The position numbers and the translations under genes were made by a program. DNA of 42,576 nucleotides. Origin: Paracraurococcus ruber (lineage in GTDB: Bacteria > Pseudomonadota > Alphaproteobacteria > Acetobacterales > Acetobacteraceae). Of the stretch, positions 34,114 to 42,538 are shown in pieces. Below the pieces are notes generated by a model, which saw only the letters and a list, made by a program, of their open reading frames with translations, did no database searches and had not been told where the DNA came from. The first letter of the stretch is position 1. Each line of letters begins with the position of its first letter. Location: the NCBI RefSeq assembly GCF_004353985.1, contig NZ_SMOA01000031.1:1-42576 (forward strand). The letters run 5' to 3'.

Positions 34114-35003
34114 CCGCCCCCGCCCCGGCGAACGCGATGAGCGTGGATGTCGAGGACTGGTTCCAGGTCCAGGCCTATGCCGGCACCATCCGGCGGGAGG
34201 ACTGGGAGGGCCTGGACCGCCGGGTGGAGGCGAATACCGACCGCATCCTCGGGCTCTTCGAACGCGCCGGGGTGACGGCGACCTTCTTCACCCTCGGCTG
34301 GGTCGCCGAGCGGCATCCGGCGCTGATCCGCCGCATCGTCGCCGCTGGGCATGAGCTCGCCAGCCACGGCCATGGGCATGAGCTGGTGCGCGAGATCGGC
34401 GCGGCGCGGTTCCGCGCCGATATCCGTCGCGCCAAGGCGGTGCTGGAAGATGCCGGCGGCGTGCCGGTGCGCGGCTACCGCGCCCCCACCTTCTCGATCG
34501 GCCCCCGCATCACGCCCTGGGCGCATGCGGTGCTGGCCGAGGAAGGGCATGACTACAGCTCCTCGCTCTTTCCCGTGCGGCATGACCTGTATGGCGACGA
34601 AGCGGCGCCGCGCGGCCCGCACCGGCCGGACCCGTCCGGCGTGACGGAACTGCCGATGACCACGCTCCGGCTTGGCGGCCGCAACCTGCCCTGCGCCGGC
34701 GGCGGCTGGTTCCGCCTGACCCCCTATGCCGCCTTCCGCACGGCCTTGCGCCGCGTGAACCAAGCCGAGCGGACGCCGGGCATCTTCTACTTCCATCCCT
34801 GGGAGATCGATCCGGACCAGCCGGAGGTGCCGGCGGCCAGGCCGCTGGCGCGCTTCCGCCACCGGGTCGGCCTGCGGCGCATGGAGCACCGGCTGGAGCG
34901 GTTGCTGCGCGATTTCCGCTGGGACCGCATGGACCGGGTCTTCCCGGATGCGATCGCCGGCGCGGCCACCCAATTGGCGGCACCGCAGCCCGCCGCGGCC
35001 TGA
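34110..35003 (+). CDS. XrtA-system polysaccharide deacetylase (NodB fold with DUF3473)
   Basis: This is a 297-residue protein starting at GTG 34110 (ATG at 34137 is an alternative). SVDVEDWF (11-18) gives the catalytic and metal Asp residues. TATFFTLGWVAERHP, SHGHGHELV (His86, His88 and His90 as metal ligands) and RGYRAPTFS (121-129) follow, all hallmarks of NodB deacetylases. The tail YFHPWEIDPDQPEVP is the exosortase-associated DUF3473 signature (TIGR03006-like). By family knowledge it removes acetyl groups from N-acetylated EPS. No signal peptide, so its location is unclear; many in this family are annotated without one. All motif residues needed for catalysis are present. Confidence 0.92.
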   Translation: MTAPAPANAMSVDVEDWFQVQAYAGTIRREDWEGLDRRVEANTDRILGLFERAGVTATFFTLGWVAERHPALIRRIVAAGHELASHGHGHELVREIGAARFRADIRRAKAVLEDAGGVPVRGYRAPTFSIGPRITPWAHAVLAEEGHDYSSSLFPVRHDLYGDEAAPRGPHRPDPSGVTELPMTTLRLGGRNLPCAGGGWFRLTPYAAFRTALRRVNQAERTPGIFYFHPWEIDPDQPEVPAARPLARFRHRVGLRRMEHRLERLLRDFRWDRMDRVFPDAIAGAATQLAAPQPAAA

Positions 35004-35120
35004 TGGCTTGTGGGAGAATGGCCGCCAGGCGGGACACGGGCCGGACGACGCCGGCCGTCCCGGCAGGCCGCCTGCCGCCCATGCGATTTCTTCACCCACC
35101 CTGAGTCACACGAGGCATCC

Positions 35121-36167
35121 ATGCCGGTGAGGATCCGCGACCTCGACGCCGCCTCGGCGGGCGCCTGGGACGCCTTCGTGCGGGCGACGCCGGAGGCGAC
35201 CTTCTTCCACCTCGCCCCTTGGGCGGAGGTGATCCGCCGCGCCTTCGGGCACCGCACCTACTACGCCTTCGCCGAGCAGGATGGCGCCATCGTCGGCGTG
35301 CTGCCGCTGGCGCGCATGCGCACGCGGCTGTTCGGCGATCTGCTCGCCTCCACCCCCTTCTGCGTCTATGGCGGCGCGGTGGCGGCGACGCCGGAGGCAG
35401 CCGCGGCGCTGGAAGCGCATGCGATGGACCTGCGCCGCCGGCTGGGCGCGCCGGCGCTGGAATTCCGCCGGCTGGCGGCGCCCGATCCGGGCTGGACCGA
35501 GCGCCCGCCGCTGTATTTCACCTTCCGCAAGCCGATCACCGCCTTCACCGATGACGTGAAGGGGCAGGAGAAGAACATCCCCCGCAAGCAGCGGGCGGAG
35601 GTGCGCAAGGCGATCAACCGCTTCAACCTGACCAGCGTGTCGGACAGCGACACCGACCGGCTGCACCGGATCTATGCCGAGAGCGTGCGCAACCTCGGCA
35701 GTCCGGTCTTCCCGCGGCGCTATTTCCGCCTGCTGGCGGCGGCCTTCCCGGGCGAGCACGACGTGACGACGGTGCTGCATGGCGACAGGCCGGTGGCGGC
35801 GGTGCTGAACTTCCACTTCCGGCAGGAGGTGCTGCCCTATTACGGCGGCGGCACGCGGGAGGCGCGCGGCGTCTCGGCCAACGATTTCATGTACTGGGAG
35901 GTGATGCGCCGCGCCCACCGCGAGCGCGGCGCCACCAGCTTCGACTTCGGCCGCAGCAAGCTCGACACCGGCGCCTTCGACTACAAGCGGAACTGGGGGT
36001 TCGAGCCGACGCCGCTGCACTACTGCTACCAGCTGGCCGAGGGCGCCCGGATCCCGGAGAACAACCCGAACAACCCGAAATACCGGCTGTTCATCCAGGC
36101 CTGGAAGCGGATGCCGGTGCAGCTTGCCAACCTGCTCGGCCCACCGCTGGTGCGGGGGCTGGGATGA
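35121..36167 (+). CDS. FemAB-like acyltransferase, XrtA-system type (TIGR03019-like)
   Basis: This is a 348-residue protein, MPVRIRDLDAASAGAWDAFV. The start at 35121 is chosen because GAGG lies five bases upstream; an in-frame ATG at 35010 adds a leader rich in Arg and Pro. Double-GNAT features: FFHLAPWAEVIRRAFGHRTY in the first half, then SVRNLGSPVFPRRYFRLLAA and the diagnostic FDFGRSKLDTGAFDYKRNWG in the second. By family knowledge it may transfer an aminoacyl or acyl group to a glycan or peptide; the real substrate in exosortase systems is unknown. It follows the deacetylase with a 117-bp gap and overlaps the next start by four bases. Confidence 0.92.
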   Translation: MPVRIRDLDAASAGAWDAFVRATPEATFFHLAPWAEVIRRAFGHRTYYAFAEQDGAIVGVLPLARMRTRLFGDLLASTPFCVYGGAVAATPEAAAALEAHAMDLRRRLGAPALEFRRLAAPDPGWTERPPLYFTFRKPITAFTDDVKGQEKNIPRKQRAEVRKAINRFNLTSVSDSDTDRLHRIYAESVRNLGSPVFPRRYFRLLAAAFPGEHDVTTVLHGDRPVAAVLNFHFRQEVLPYYGGGTREARGVSANDFMYWEVMRRAHRERGATSFDFGRSKLDTGAFDYKRNWGFEPTPLHYCYQLAEGARIPENNPNNPKYRLFIQAWKRMPVQLANLLGPPLVRGLG

Positions 36168-37480
36168 TGGAAGCCCAACTCCTGGGTTCCAAGGGCCTTT
36201 CGGCCTTTGGCGGGGGGTCGAGGGGGGCAGCGCCCCCCTCGCCTCGCCTGCTCTTCCTCGCCCACCGCATCCCCTATCCGCCCGACAAGGGCGAGAAGAT
36301 CCGTGCCTGGCACATCCTCGACCACCTGGCCGACCGCTTCGCGGTGGAGGCCGGCTTCCTGGTGGACGACCCGGCCGACCTGCAGCACCTGCCGGTGCTG
36401 GAGCGGCGCTGCGCCAAGGTGGTCTGGCGCCCTGCCCTGTCGCGCAGGCAGGTCGCGGCGCGGGCGCTGCTGCGGGCGCGGCCGGGCCGGCCGCTGACCC
36501 TCGGCTGGTTCCACGACCCGGCGCTGTTCGCCTGGGCGCAGCAGGGCCTCGCCGCCGGGCGCTACGACGCGGTCTTCGTCTATTCCTCCGCCATGGCGCC
36601 CTATGCCATGGGCCCGGCGGCGCGCCGCCCCGGCCTGGTCCGCGTGCTGGACATGGTGGACGTCGATTCCGAGAAGTGGCGCGCCTATGCCGCCGCGGCA
36701 CGGCCGCCCATGGCCTGGGTCTATGCACGGGAAGCCCGCACGCTGCTGGCATTCGAGCGGCGGACGGCGGCCGAATTCGACCGCACCGTCTTCGTCTCGG
36801 CCGAGGAGGCGCGGCATTTCGCCGCGCTCGCGCCCGAGAGCGCCGATCGCCTCGGCTTCCTCGACAACGGCGTGGACCTGGCGCGCTTCGACCCGGCCGG
36901 CGGCTACCCGAACCCCTATGCAGAGCCGGGCCGCAGCGGCGCACCGGCGATCGTCTTCACCGGCACCATGGGCTACCGGCCGAATGTGGACGCGGTGGCC
37001 TGGTTCGCCGAGGCGGTGCTGCCGCTGCTGCGCGCCGCGCCGCCGGCCGGGCTGGCGCCGCCGGAATTCTGGATCGTCGGCGCCAACCCCGCCCCCGCCG
37101 TGCAGGCCCTGGCGGCACAGCCGGGCGTGCATGTGACCGGCGCCGTGCCGGATGTGCGACCCTATGTGGCGCATGCCGCGGTCTCGGTGGCGCCGCTGCG
37201 CATCGCCCGCGGCATCCAGAACAAGGTGCTGGAGGCGATGGCGCTGGCCCGGCCGGTGGTCGCCACCCCGCAGGCCTTCGAGGGCGTGCGGGCACAGCCC
37301 GGGCGCGACCTGCTGGTGGCGGAGGGAGCCGCGGAGATGGCGGCGCAGGTCGCGGCAGTCCTGGCAGGCCAGCATCCCGGCCTGGGCGCCGCAGCGCGTG
37401 CGGCGGTGGTCGCGGGCCATGACTGGGCGGCGACGCTCGGTGGCCTGGATGTCATGCTGGGGCAGGCGGCGACCCGCTAG
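36164..37480 (+). CDS. TIGR03087-family glycosyltransferase (PEP-CTERM/XrtA system)
   Basis: This is a 438-residue GT4. The conserved start RLLFLAHRIPYPPDKGEKIR lies about residues 28-47, and VDVDSEKWRAYA marks the family. GFLDNGVDLARFDP opens the second domain. IVFTGTMGYRPNVDAVAWFA and the donor region RGIQNKVLEAMALARPVVAT complete it. The first 27 residues are an odd Gly/Ser/Pro-rich leader encoded by three consecutive hairpins (36169-36241), and no other in-frame ATG, GTG or TTG precedes the conserved start. The leader therefore looks like an insertion of palindromic DNA. The enzyme is otherwise intact. The start overlaps the FemAB stop by four bases. Last gene of the XrtA operon in this window; the exosortase gene is not beside it. 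Confidence 0.9.
   Translation: MMEAQLLGSKGLSAFGGGSRGAAPPSPRLLFLAHRIPYPPDKGEKIRAWHILDHLADRFAVEAGFLVDDPADLQHLPVLERRCAKVVWRPALSRRQVAARALLRARPGRPLTLGWFHDPALFAWAQQGLAAGRYDAVFVYSSAMAPYAMGPAARRPGLVRVLDMVDVDSEKWRAYAAAARPPMAWVYAREARTLLAFERRTAAEFDRTVFVSAEEARHFAALAPESADRLGFLDNGVDLARFDPAGGYPNPYAEPGRSGAPAIVFTGTMGYRPNVDAVAWFAEAVLPLLRAAPPAGLAPPEFWIVGANPAPAVQALAAQPGVHVTGAVPDVRPYVAHAAVSVAPLRIARGIQNKVLEAMALARPVVATPQAFEGVRAQPGRDLLVAEGAAEMAAQVAAVLAGQHPGLGAAARAAVVAGHDWAATLGGLDVMLGQAATR
36169..36241. repeat. Triple-hairpin palindromic DNA inside the 5' coding region
   Basis: Three stems lie in succession: 36169-36190 (GGAA/CCCA arms with a one-base bulge), 36191-36208 (7 bp, TTTC loop) and 36219-36241 (perfect 10 bp CGAGGGGGGC with AGC loop). 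It is in frame with the glycosyltransferase and encodes a low-complexity leader. It looks like a mobile or repeated palindromic element rather than ancestral coding sequence. Genome copies were not searchable here. Confidence 0.6.
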
Positions 37481-37527
37481 CGCTGCTTGGCCGAGGCCGG
37501 ACAAGTCAGCGCCACCTTCGCATCGGT

Positions 37528-37546
37528 CCGGTATCGCGGATACCGG
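37528..37546 (+). terminator. Hairpin after the XrtA operon
   Basis: A perfect 8-bp stem (37528-37535 with 37539-37546, GCG loop) lies 48 bases after the stop of the last XrtA-operon gene. There is no T-run, so termination is only plausible. Confidence 0.45.
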
Positions 37547-37713
37547 CCCAGGCCCCATTCCCTGCTTCCAAGGCATTGACGCAGAACGTCTTTGCAGCCG
37601 ATGGCTGGTTCAGGCGCCGCGGAGCCAGACGCTCGATACGAAACCGTCTTGCACACCTAAGGATAACCAGCGATAAAATGAATCAACTTTAAGTTTAAAT
37701 TTCCGGAGCCTCC

Positions 37714-39159
37714 ATGGCGGCTGTCTATCTGATGCAGTTGCCCAGCCCTCCGCGGCGCAACGTGTTCCGGGAATGGGCAGGCGGCATGGGCACCTCGCTG
37801 GCCAGCGAACGGACGGTCGCCGGCCACGATCAGGGCTATTACGATATACCTTTCTCCACCTTGCTCTATGTCGCCCGCGTCCTGGAGCAGGAGGGCGTCG
37901 ACTACCGCTACGTGGATGGCCAAGCGCGGGCAGCCTTCGACGAGACGGGTTTCCTGACGCAGCTCGCGGAAGACCGGCCGGCGGTGCTGGCAACGGTGGT
38001 GAACATCCCCTCGCTCGGGCCCGATCTCGCGCTGCTGGGCAAGGCGCGCGCCGCGGTGCCCGGGCTGCGCATCATCCTGCTCGGCCCCACCGCCAAATGG
38101 TTCAAGGACCGGCTGCTGCGCGAAGGGCACGCCGACTTCGTCATGGAGGAAGGCGAGGAGCTGCTGACCGGGCGCAACCTCGCCCGCCTTGCCGCCGGCG
38201 AGACCCTGGCGGCGCTGGAAGGCGGCAGCGCCTGGAACGGCGCCGCGGCGCGCAAGCAGCCGGCCAGGACGCCGATGACGTCGCTCGACTTCGTGGATTT
38301 CCCGGCCTACGGCCTGCTCGACTTCAGCCGCTACGAGAGCGACTACTATTTCGGCGAGCGGATGCGCTACGCCACGGTCTTCACGACCAAGGGCTGCCCG
38401 TACAAGTGCGGCTACTGCCCCTACCCCTTCGGCTTCGGCAACCGGCTGATCTACCGCAATCCGAAGAAGGTCGGCGACGACATTGAAAGGCTGCACCGGG
38501 AGTTCGGCGTCGTCCAGATCCTGTTCCGCGACCAGGTCTTCACCATCAACCGCAAGCATGCCGCGGCGGTGTGCGAGGAGCTGATCCGCCGCGCCCTGCC
38601 GATCCGCTGGGTCTGCGAGACGCGCTACGACGTGGTGGACGAGGCGATGCTCGACCTGATGTACCGGGCCGGCTGCCGGGAGATCCATTACGGGCTGGAA
38701 TCCGGCGACCCCGAGATGTTCGGCGCCATCGCCAAGTCGGACGGCCCGCAATCGCTCGACCTGTTCGAGAAGGTGGTGGGCTGGACCAAGGCGCGCGGCA
38801 TGCGCTGCCACACCCACCTGATCGTCGGCATGCCGGACGAGAGCTGGGAGACGGTGCGCAACACCGGCCGCTGGCTGCGCAAGGTGAAGCCGGATTCCAT
38901 CCAGCTCGCCTACTTCATGCCCTATCCGGGCACGCCGATGTACCAGGAGCTGAAGGCGAGCCAGGCGCTCGGTGACCCGGACGCGATCGACTGGGAGGAT
39001 TTCGGGTCCTTCACCCGCCCCGTCATGCCGACGAAGCACATGACGAAGGACGAGGTGAAGCGCGCGAAGGAGCTGCTCTCCTGGGATCTGCGCTACAGCC
39101 TGATGGAGCGGCTGGGCATGCGGGTGCGGCGCATGCTGCGGCTGCGCGAGGCGGCGTGA
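37714..39159 (+). CDS. B12-binding radical SAM enzyme
   Basis: This is a 481-residue protein. The N-terminal about 150 residues look like a cobalamin-binding Rossmann domain (TLLYVARVLEQEGVDYRYVD, IILLGPTAKWF and VMEEGEE). The radical SAM core follows: FTTKGCPYKCGYCPYPF with Cys228, Cys232 and Cys235 as the [4Fe-4S] ligands (CxxxCxxC). RWVCETRYDVVD, IHYGLESGDPEMF and HLIVGMPDES complete the barrel. By family knowledge, members methylate, rearrange or build unusual carbon skeletons; the substrate is unknown. GGAG lies five to six bases before the ATG. It leads a four-gene operon with two glycosyltransferases and an acyltransferase, so it may modify the glycan or a lipid carrier (inference). 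Confidence 0.9.
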   Translation: MAAVYLMQLPSPPRRNVFREWAGGMGTSLASERTVAGHDQGYYDIPFSTLLYVARVLEQEGVDYRYVDGQARAAFDETGFLTQLAEDRPAVLATVVNIPSLGPDLALLGKARAAVPGLRIILLGPTAKWFKDRLLREGHADFVMEEGEELLTGRNLARLAAGETLAALEGGSAWNGAAARKQPARTPMTSLDFVDFPAYGLLDFSRYESDYYFGERMRYATVFTTKGCPYKCGYCPYPFGFGNRLIYRNPKKVGDDIERLHREFGVVQILFRDQVFTINRKHAAAVCEELIRRALPIRWVCETRYDVVDEAMLDLMYRAGCREIHYGLESGDPEMFGAIAKSDGPQSLDLFEKVVGWTKARGMRCHTHLIVGMPDESWETVRNTGRWLRKVKPDSIQLAYFMPYPGTPMYQELKASQALGDPDAIDWEDFGSFTRPVMPTKHMTKDEVKRAKELLSWDLRYSLMERLGMRVRRMLRLREAA

Positions 39160-40277
39160 GCGCGCGGCGCGTCCTGTTCCTGAACAACCAGGGGCTCGCC
39201 GCGGTCGGCGGCGGCGTGAGCATCCTGCGTGCCCTGACGGCCAACCTGGCGCAGGATCACGAGATCACGCTGGCGACCGACGACCCGCCGAGCGGCGCCG
39301 GGTTCGCCGAGCACCAGTTGCCGCGCTTCGCACCGCCGCATGGCCTGTTCTGGCGCTTCAAGCCCTGGCTGAAGGCCCGCCATCTGGCACGCACGCTGGA
39401 CCCGGCGCTGGTGCGGCATGCCGATGTGGTGGTGGCGCTCGACCCGCATTTCGCCCCGGCGCTGGCGGCGGCCCGGCCGCGCCGGGTGATCCATCTCTCG
39501 CTCTCCTGCGTCACGCGGCAGGAATGGTTCGGCAATCCCGGCAGCACCGCTTGGTGGTATGCGGCGCAGTATGCGCTGCTGGAACGCCGCCTGGCGCGCC
39601 AAGCCAGCGCCGTGGTGGTCGCCAGCACGCTGCATGCGCGGGAGATGGCGCGCTTCGCTGGCCTGCGGGACCGGCCGGTGCAGGTCTTCTCGCCGGTCTT
39701 CCCGGTGACTGCCGCGAGCACGCCGCCGAACCGGCGGACGGAGCTGGTGGCGATCGGCCGCATCACGCCGGTGAAGAACCTGCCGGCGCTGATCCCGCTG
39801 CTGCGCCGTCTGCCGGAGGCAAGGCTGGCGCTGCTGGGCGAAGGCGACGACCCGGCGCCGCTGCAGCGCCTGGCGCAGGAGGCTGGCGTCGCCGACCGCA
39901 TCGACTGGGTGGGCGCGGTGGATGACCCGACGCCCTGGATCGACCGCGCGGCGCTGCTGCTGCACCCATCCCGCTACGAAAGCTTCGGCATGGTGGTGCA
40001 GGAGGCGATGCGCCGCGGCACCGTGCCGGTGGTCTTCGCCCAGGGCCGCGGCCGGCGCAACGCCGCGGCCGAGCTGGTAACGCATGGCGAGAGCGGCCTG
40101 CTGGTGGATTACGATGATCCGGACGCCACGGCCGCCGCCATCCGCGCGCTGCTGGACGACCCGGCGCGGCTTGCCGCCATGTCCGGCCAGGCGCGGGAGG
40201 CGGCGGCCCGGCGTGACCGCTTCGATTATGCCGCCAGCTTCCGCGACCTGCTGACGCAGGTGGGCCAGGCGGCATGA
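39156..40277 (+). CDS. Family 4 glycosyltransferase
   Basis: This is a 373-residue protein starting at GTG, overlapping the radical SAM stop by four bases (GTGA). The start VLFLNNQGLAAVGGGVSILR is the GT-B acceptor domain. VVVALDPHFAPALAAARPRR lies in the middle. LVAIGRITPVKNLPALIPLL and RLALLGEGDDPAPLQRLAQE are the nucleotide-binding half, and HPSRYESFGMVVQEAMRRGT carries the donor E-x7-E motif. No membrane segment. It is co-translated with its neighbours and is part of the second EPS-related operon. Substrate unknown. Confidence 0.92.
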   Translation: MSARRVLFLNNQGLAAVGGGVSILRALTANLAQDHEITLATDDPPSGAGFAEHQLPRFAPPHGLFWRFKPWLKARHLARTLDPALVRHADVVVALDPHFAPALAAARPRRVIHLSLSCVTRQEWFGNPGSTAWWYAAQYALLERRLARQASAVVVASTLHAREMARFAGLRDRPVQVFSPVFPVTAASTPPNRRTELVAIGRITPVKNLPALIPLLRRLPEARLALLGEGDDPAPLQRLAQEAGVADRIDWVGAVDDPTPWIDRAALLLHPSRYESFGMVVQEAMRRGTVPVVFAQGRGRRNAAAELVTHGESGLLVDYDDPDATAAAIRALLDDPARLAAMSGQAREAAARRDRFDYAASFRDLLTQVGQAA

Positions 40278-41176
40278 GCGCCCGGCGAGACCAGTTCAAC
40301 CCGGTGCTGTTCCAGCATGTGCCGGGGACGGCCTATCCCTGGCAGGTCTTCGATCGCGTGACGATCGCCGTGCTGTCCTGGAACCGGCGGGAGATGACCG
40401 AGCGCGCGATCGAAGCGCTGTATCGCCATGCCGGCATGCCCTTCGACCTGCTGGTGCTGGACAATGCCAGCACCGACGGGACGGCGGAGATGCTGGCCGC
40501 CATGGCGGCGGCGCAACCCAACATGCGCCTCGTGCAGAATCCGGAGAATGTCGGCCAGAACCGCGGCATGCTGCAGCTGCAGGGGCTGGTGCCGGAGGAC
40601 GGGCTGCTCCTCTACATCGACAACGACATCGAATTCCTCTCGGCCTGCTTCCTGGTCCACCTGCAAAAAGCCTTCCATGCGGTGCGGCTGGCGACCGGCC
40701 GGCCGGATGCCGTGCTGGGGATGCGGGTGATCAATGGCGAGGAATATGGCTTCCGCCATGCCGCCGAGGTGCAGCGCCTGCGCATCCCGTCCGACCGCAA
40801 CGGGCCGCCACGCACCAGCTTCGCGGCGGTGAACAAGGACCGCGCGCCGCCGGAGCGGCTGCACGAGGAGCAGGTGCTGATCGGCAGCAGCGACTTCATC
40901 ATCAACCAGTGCTGGGCCTGCCCGGCGCCGCTCTTCCGCTCCATCCCCTACCAGGAGCTCTACCCCACCTATATCGGCGGCGACGATGCGCTCGCCTCGA
41001 CCCACTGGGCCTCGCTCGGCATCCCCATGGGGATTCTGGAGAACGGGCCGGTCGCGCGCCACCTCGACTGGCCCTACAGCGAGGAGAAGATCCAGCTCTA
41101 TGAGCAGCTGACGCAGGAACGCGCCGTGACCGACCGGAGCTACCTGCTGTGGAAGCTGCGGCGCTTCTTCCGCTGA
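40274..41176 (+). CDS. Family 2 glycosyltransferase
   Basis: This is a 300-residue protein overlapping the preceding GT4 by four bases. VTIAVLSWNRREMTERAIEA (about 29-48) and LLVLDNASTDGTAEML form the GT2 nucleotide-binding start. The metal site is LLLYIDNDIEFLS (D-x-D). QCWACPAPLF and YPTYIGGDDALASTHW (GGDD, likely the catalytic base region) follow. The enzyme is soluble. The N-terminal 28 residues before the fold are unusual (PVLFQHVPGTAYPWQVFDR) and may contact a partner. Sugar specificity unknown. Confidence 0.9.
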   Translation: MSARRDQFNPVLFQHVPGTAYPWQVFDRVTIAVLSWNRREMTERAIEALYRHAGMPFDLLVLDNASTDGTAEMLAAMAAAQPNMRLVQNPENVGQNRGMLQLQGLVPEDGLLLYIDNDIEFLSACFLVHLQKAFHAVRLATGRPDAVLGMRVINGEEYGFRHAAEVQRLRIPSDRNGPPRTSFAAVNKDRAPPERLHEEQVLIGSSDFIINQCWACPAPLFRSIPYQELYPTYIGGDDALASTHWASLGIPMGILENGPVARHLDWPYSEEKIQLYEQLTQERAVTDRSYLLWKLRRFFR

Positions 41177-41189
41177 GGCGGCCGGCGGC

Positions 41190-42299
41190 ATGACCGGATC
41201 GGCGCCGGCGCGCATCGCCGCCATCGAGGGGCTGCGCGGCATCCTCGCTCACTGGGTCCTGTTCAGCCATGTGGTCAGCGCCGCCGGCCTGGGCGAAGGC
41301 TGGCGCGGGCCGTTCCGCGTGCTCTATGTCGGCACCCATGCCGTCGACGCCTTCATCATCGTCAGTGGCTTCGTCATCACCTATCTGCTGGACACGGCGC
41401 GAGAAGGCTATGGCCGCTTCCTCTGGCGGCGCCTGCTGCGGCTCTATCCGGTCTACCTGATCTGCCTGCTGGTCTCGGCCGCGCTGCTGCCCATGCAGAT
41501 CCGCGTCTATGCCGAAGCACCCTGGCCGCACCCGCACAACGACTATCTCGTGAAGATCGCACAGGCGAGCCTGGACCAGCTGCCGGCGCAGATCGCGGCG
41601 CATCTGGCTATGGCCCACTCGGCTGTGCCGGGCTGGCTGCTGAAGCACTCCAACTATGCGGTCCTGAGCCAGGGCTGGAGCCTGTCGCTGGAATGGCAGT
41701 TCTACCTGCTGGCGCCCCTGCTCCTCCGGCTGCTGCTGGGCGGCACAGTGCCGGCGCTGGCGGCGATCGGCCTGGCCTGCCTGGCGCATTTCCTGGTGGC
41801 GGGGCAGCAGGGCTTCCTGCCGCGGCACGTGCCGGAATTCGCCTTCGGCATCACCTGCTACCTCGTGTGGCGCGCGCGGGGGAAAATGATCTGGCCAGCG
41901 GGCGGAGCAAGGCTGCTGCTACCGGCCGGCTTGGCGCTGACCTATCTCACTACCCATGATCCGGCCGTGGTGGTCTGGATGGCGGTCTTCCTGGCCACGC
42001 TGCAGCCGGCATCCGTCGGCGCCGGGTTGGTGAACGGGGTGCTGCGATCGGCGCCGTTGCTGGCGCTCGGGCGCTGGTCCTATTCGGTCTACCTGTCGCA
42101 CACCATCGTGCTGCTGCTGGCAATGGATGGGTTGCGGCTGGCAGGAGCACCGGCGCTTGGGCAATGGCCCTATTTCGGCATCCTGCTGGGGACGACCTTC
42201 GCCGGCACATTGGTGGTGTCGGCGCTGCTGTATCGATGGGTCGAAGCGCCCTGCATCGCCCTTGGCCAATCTGGCCGGCATCGCGCCCTGGCCGGTTGA
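41190..42299 (+). CDS. Acyltransferase-3 family membrane protein (OafA/YrhL-like)
   Basis: This is a 369-residue multi-pass integral membrane protein with about 9-10 hydrophobic helices. The N-terminus has IAAIEGLRGILAHWVLFSHV, the family's conserved RGI/H region with the catalytic His in HVV/SH. GTHAVDAFIIVSGFVITYLL follows, then FLWRRLLRLYPVYLI. LALGRWSYSVYLSHTIVLL and the C-terminal YRWVEAPCIALG (conserved E) complete the signatures. By family knowledge it O-acylates a polysaccharide or lipid-linked sugar at the membrane. The start lies 13 bases after the GT2 stop, so it is in the same operon, giving sugar transfer plus O-acetylation. Confidence 0.92.
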   Translation: MTGSAPARIAAIEGLRGILAHWVLFSHVVSAAGLGEGWRGPFRVLYVGTHAVDAFIIVSGFVITYLLDTAREGYGRFLWRRLLRLYPVYLICLLVSAALLPMQIRVYAEAPWPHPHNDYLVKIAQASLDQLPAQIAAHLAMAHSAVPGWLLKHSNYAVLSQGWSLSLEWQFYLLAPLLLRLLLGGTVPALAAIGLACLAHFLVAGQQGFLPRHVPEFAFGITCYLVWRARGKMIWPAGGARLLLPAGLALTYLTTHDPAVVVWMAVFLATLQPASVGAGLVNGVLRSAPLLALGRWSYSVYLSHTIVLLLAMDGLRLAGAPALGQWPYFGILLGTTFAGTLVVSALLYRWVEAPCIALGQSGRHRALAG

Positions 42300-42420
42300 C
42301 GATCACCCGCGCCGCATTGCGGCGGCTGGCTGAGTGCCGCGATCTGCATCCGAAATCCGACGCTGCGTCGTTGCAGCAACCGGATGGAGCGTCGCTTACC
42401 GCTGCGCCCCCCTGTGCACG

Positions 42421-42456
42421 AAAAAGGCGCCGTCCCTGGTGATGGGTCGGCGCCTT
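42421..42456 (-). terminator. Rho-independent terminator of tRNA-fMet
   Basis: On the minus strand the stem AAGGCGCCG (from 42456) pairs with CGGCGCCTT (ending at 42424), followed by further T residues (complement of A at 42421-42423). It sits six bases after the tRNA 3' end. Confidence 0.85.
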
Positions 42457-42461
42457 GTATT

Positions 42462-42538
<77 letters not shown>

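Noticed and set aside
28193-42299. An exosortase (XrtA/EpsH) within the window
   Set aside because: No multi-helix protein with the exosortase Cys-Arg-His pattern is encoded on either strand. The only multi-pass protein is the acyltransferase.
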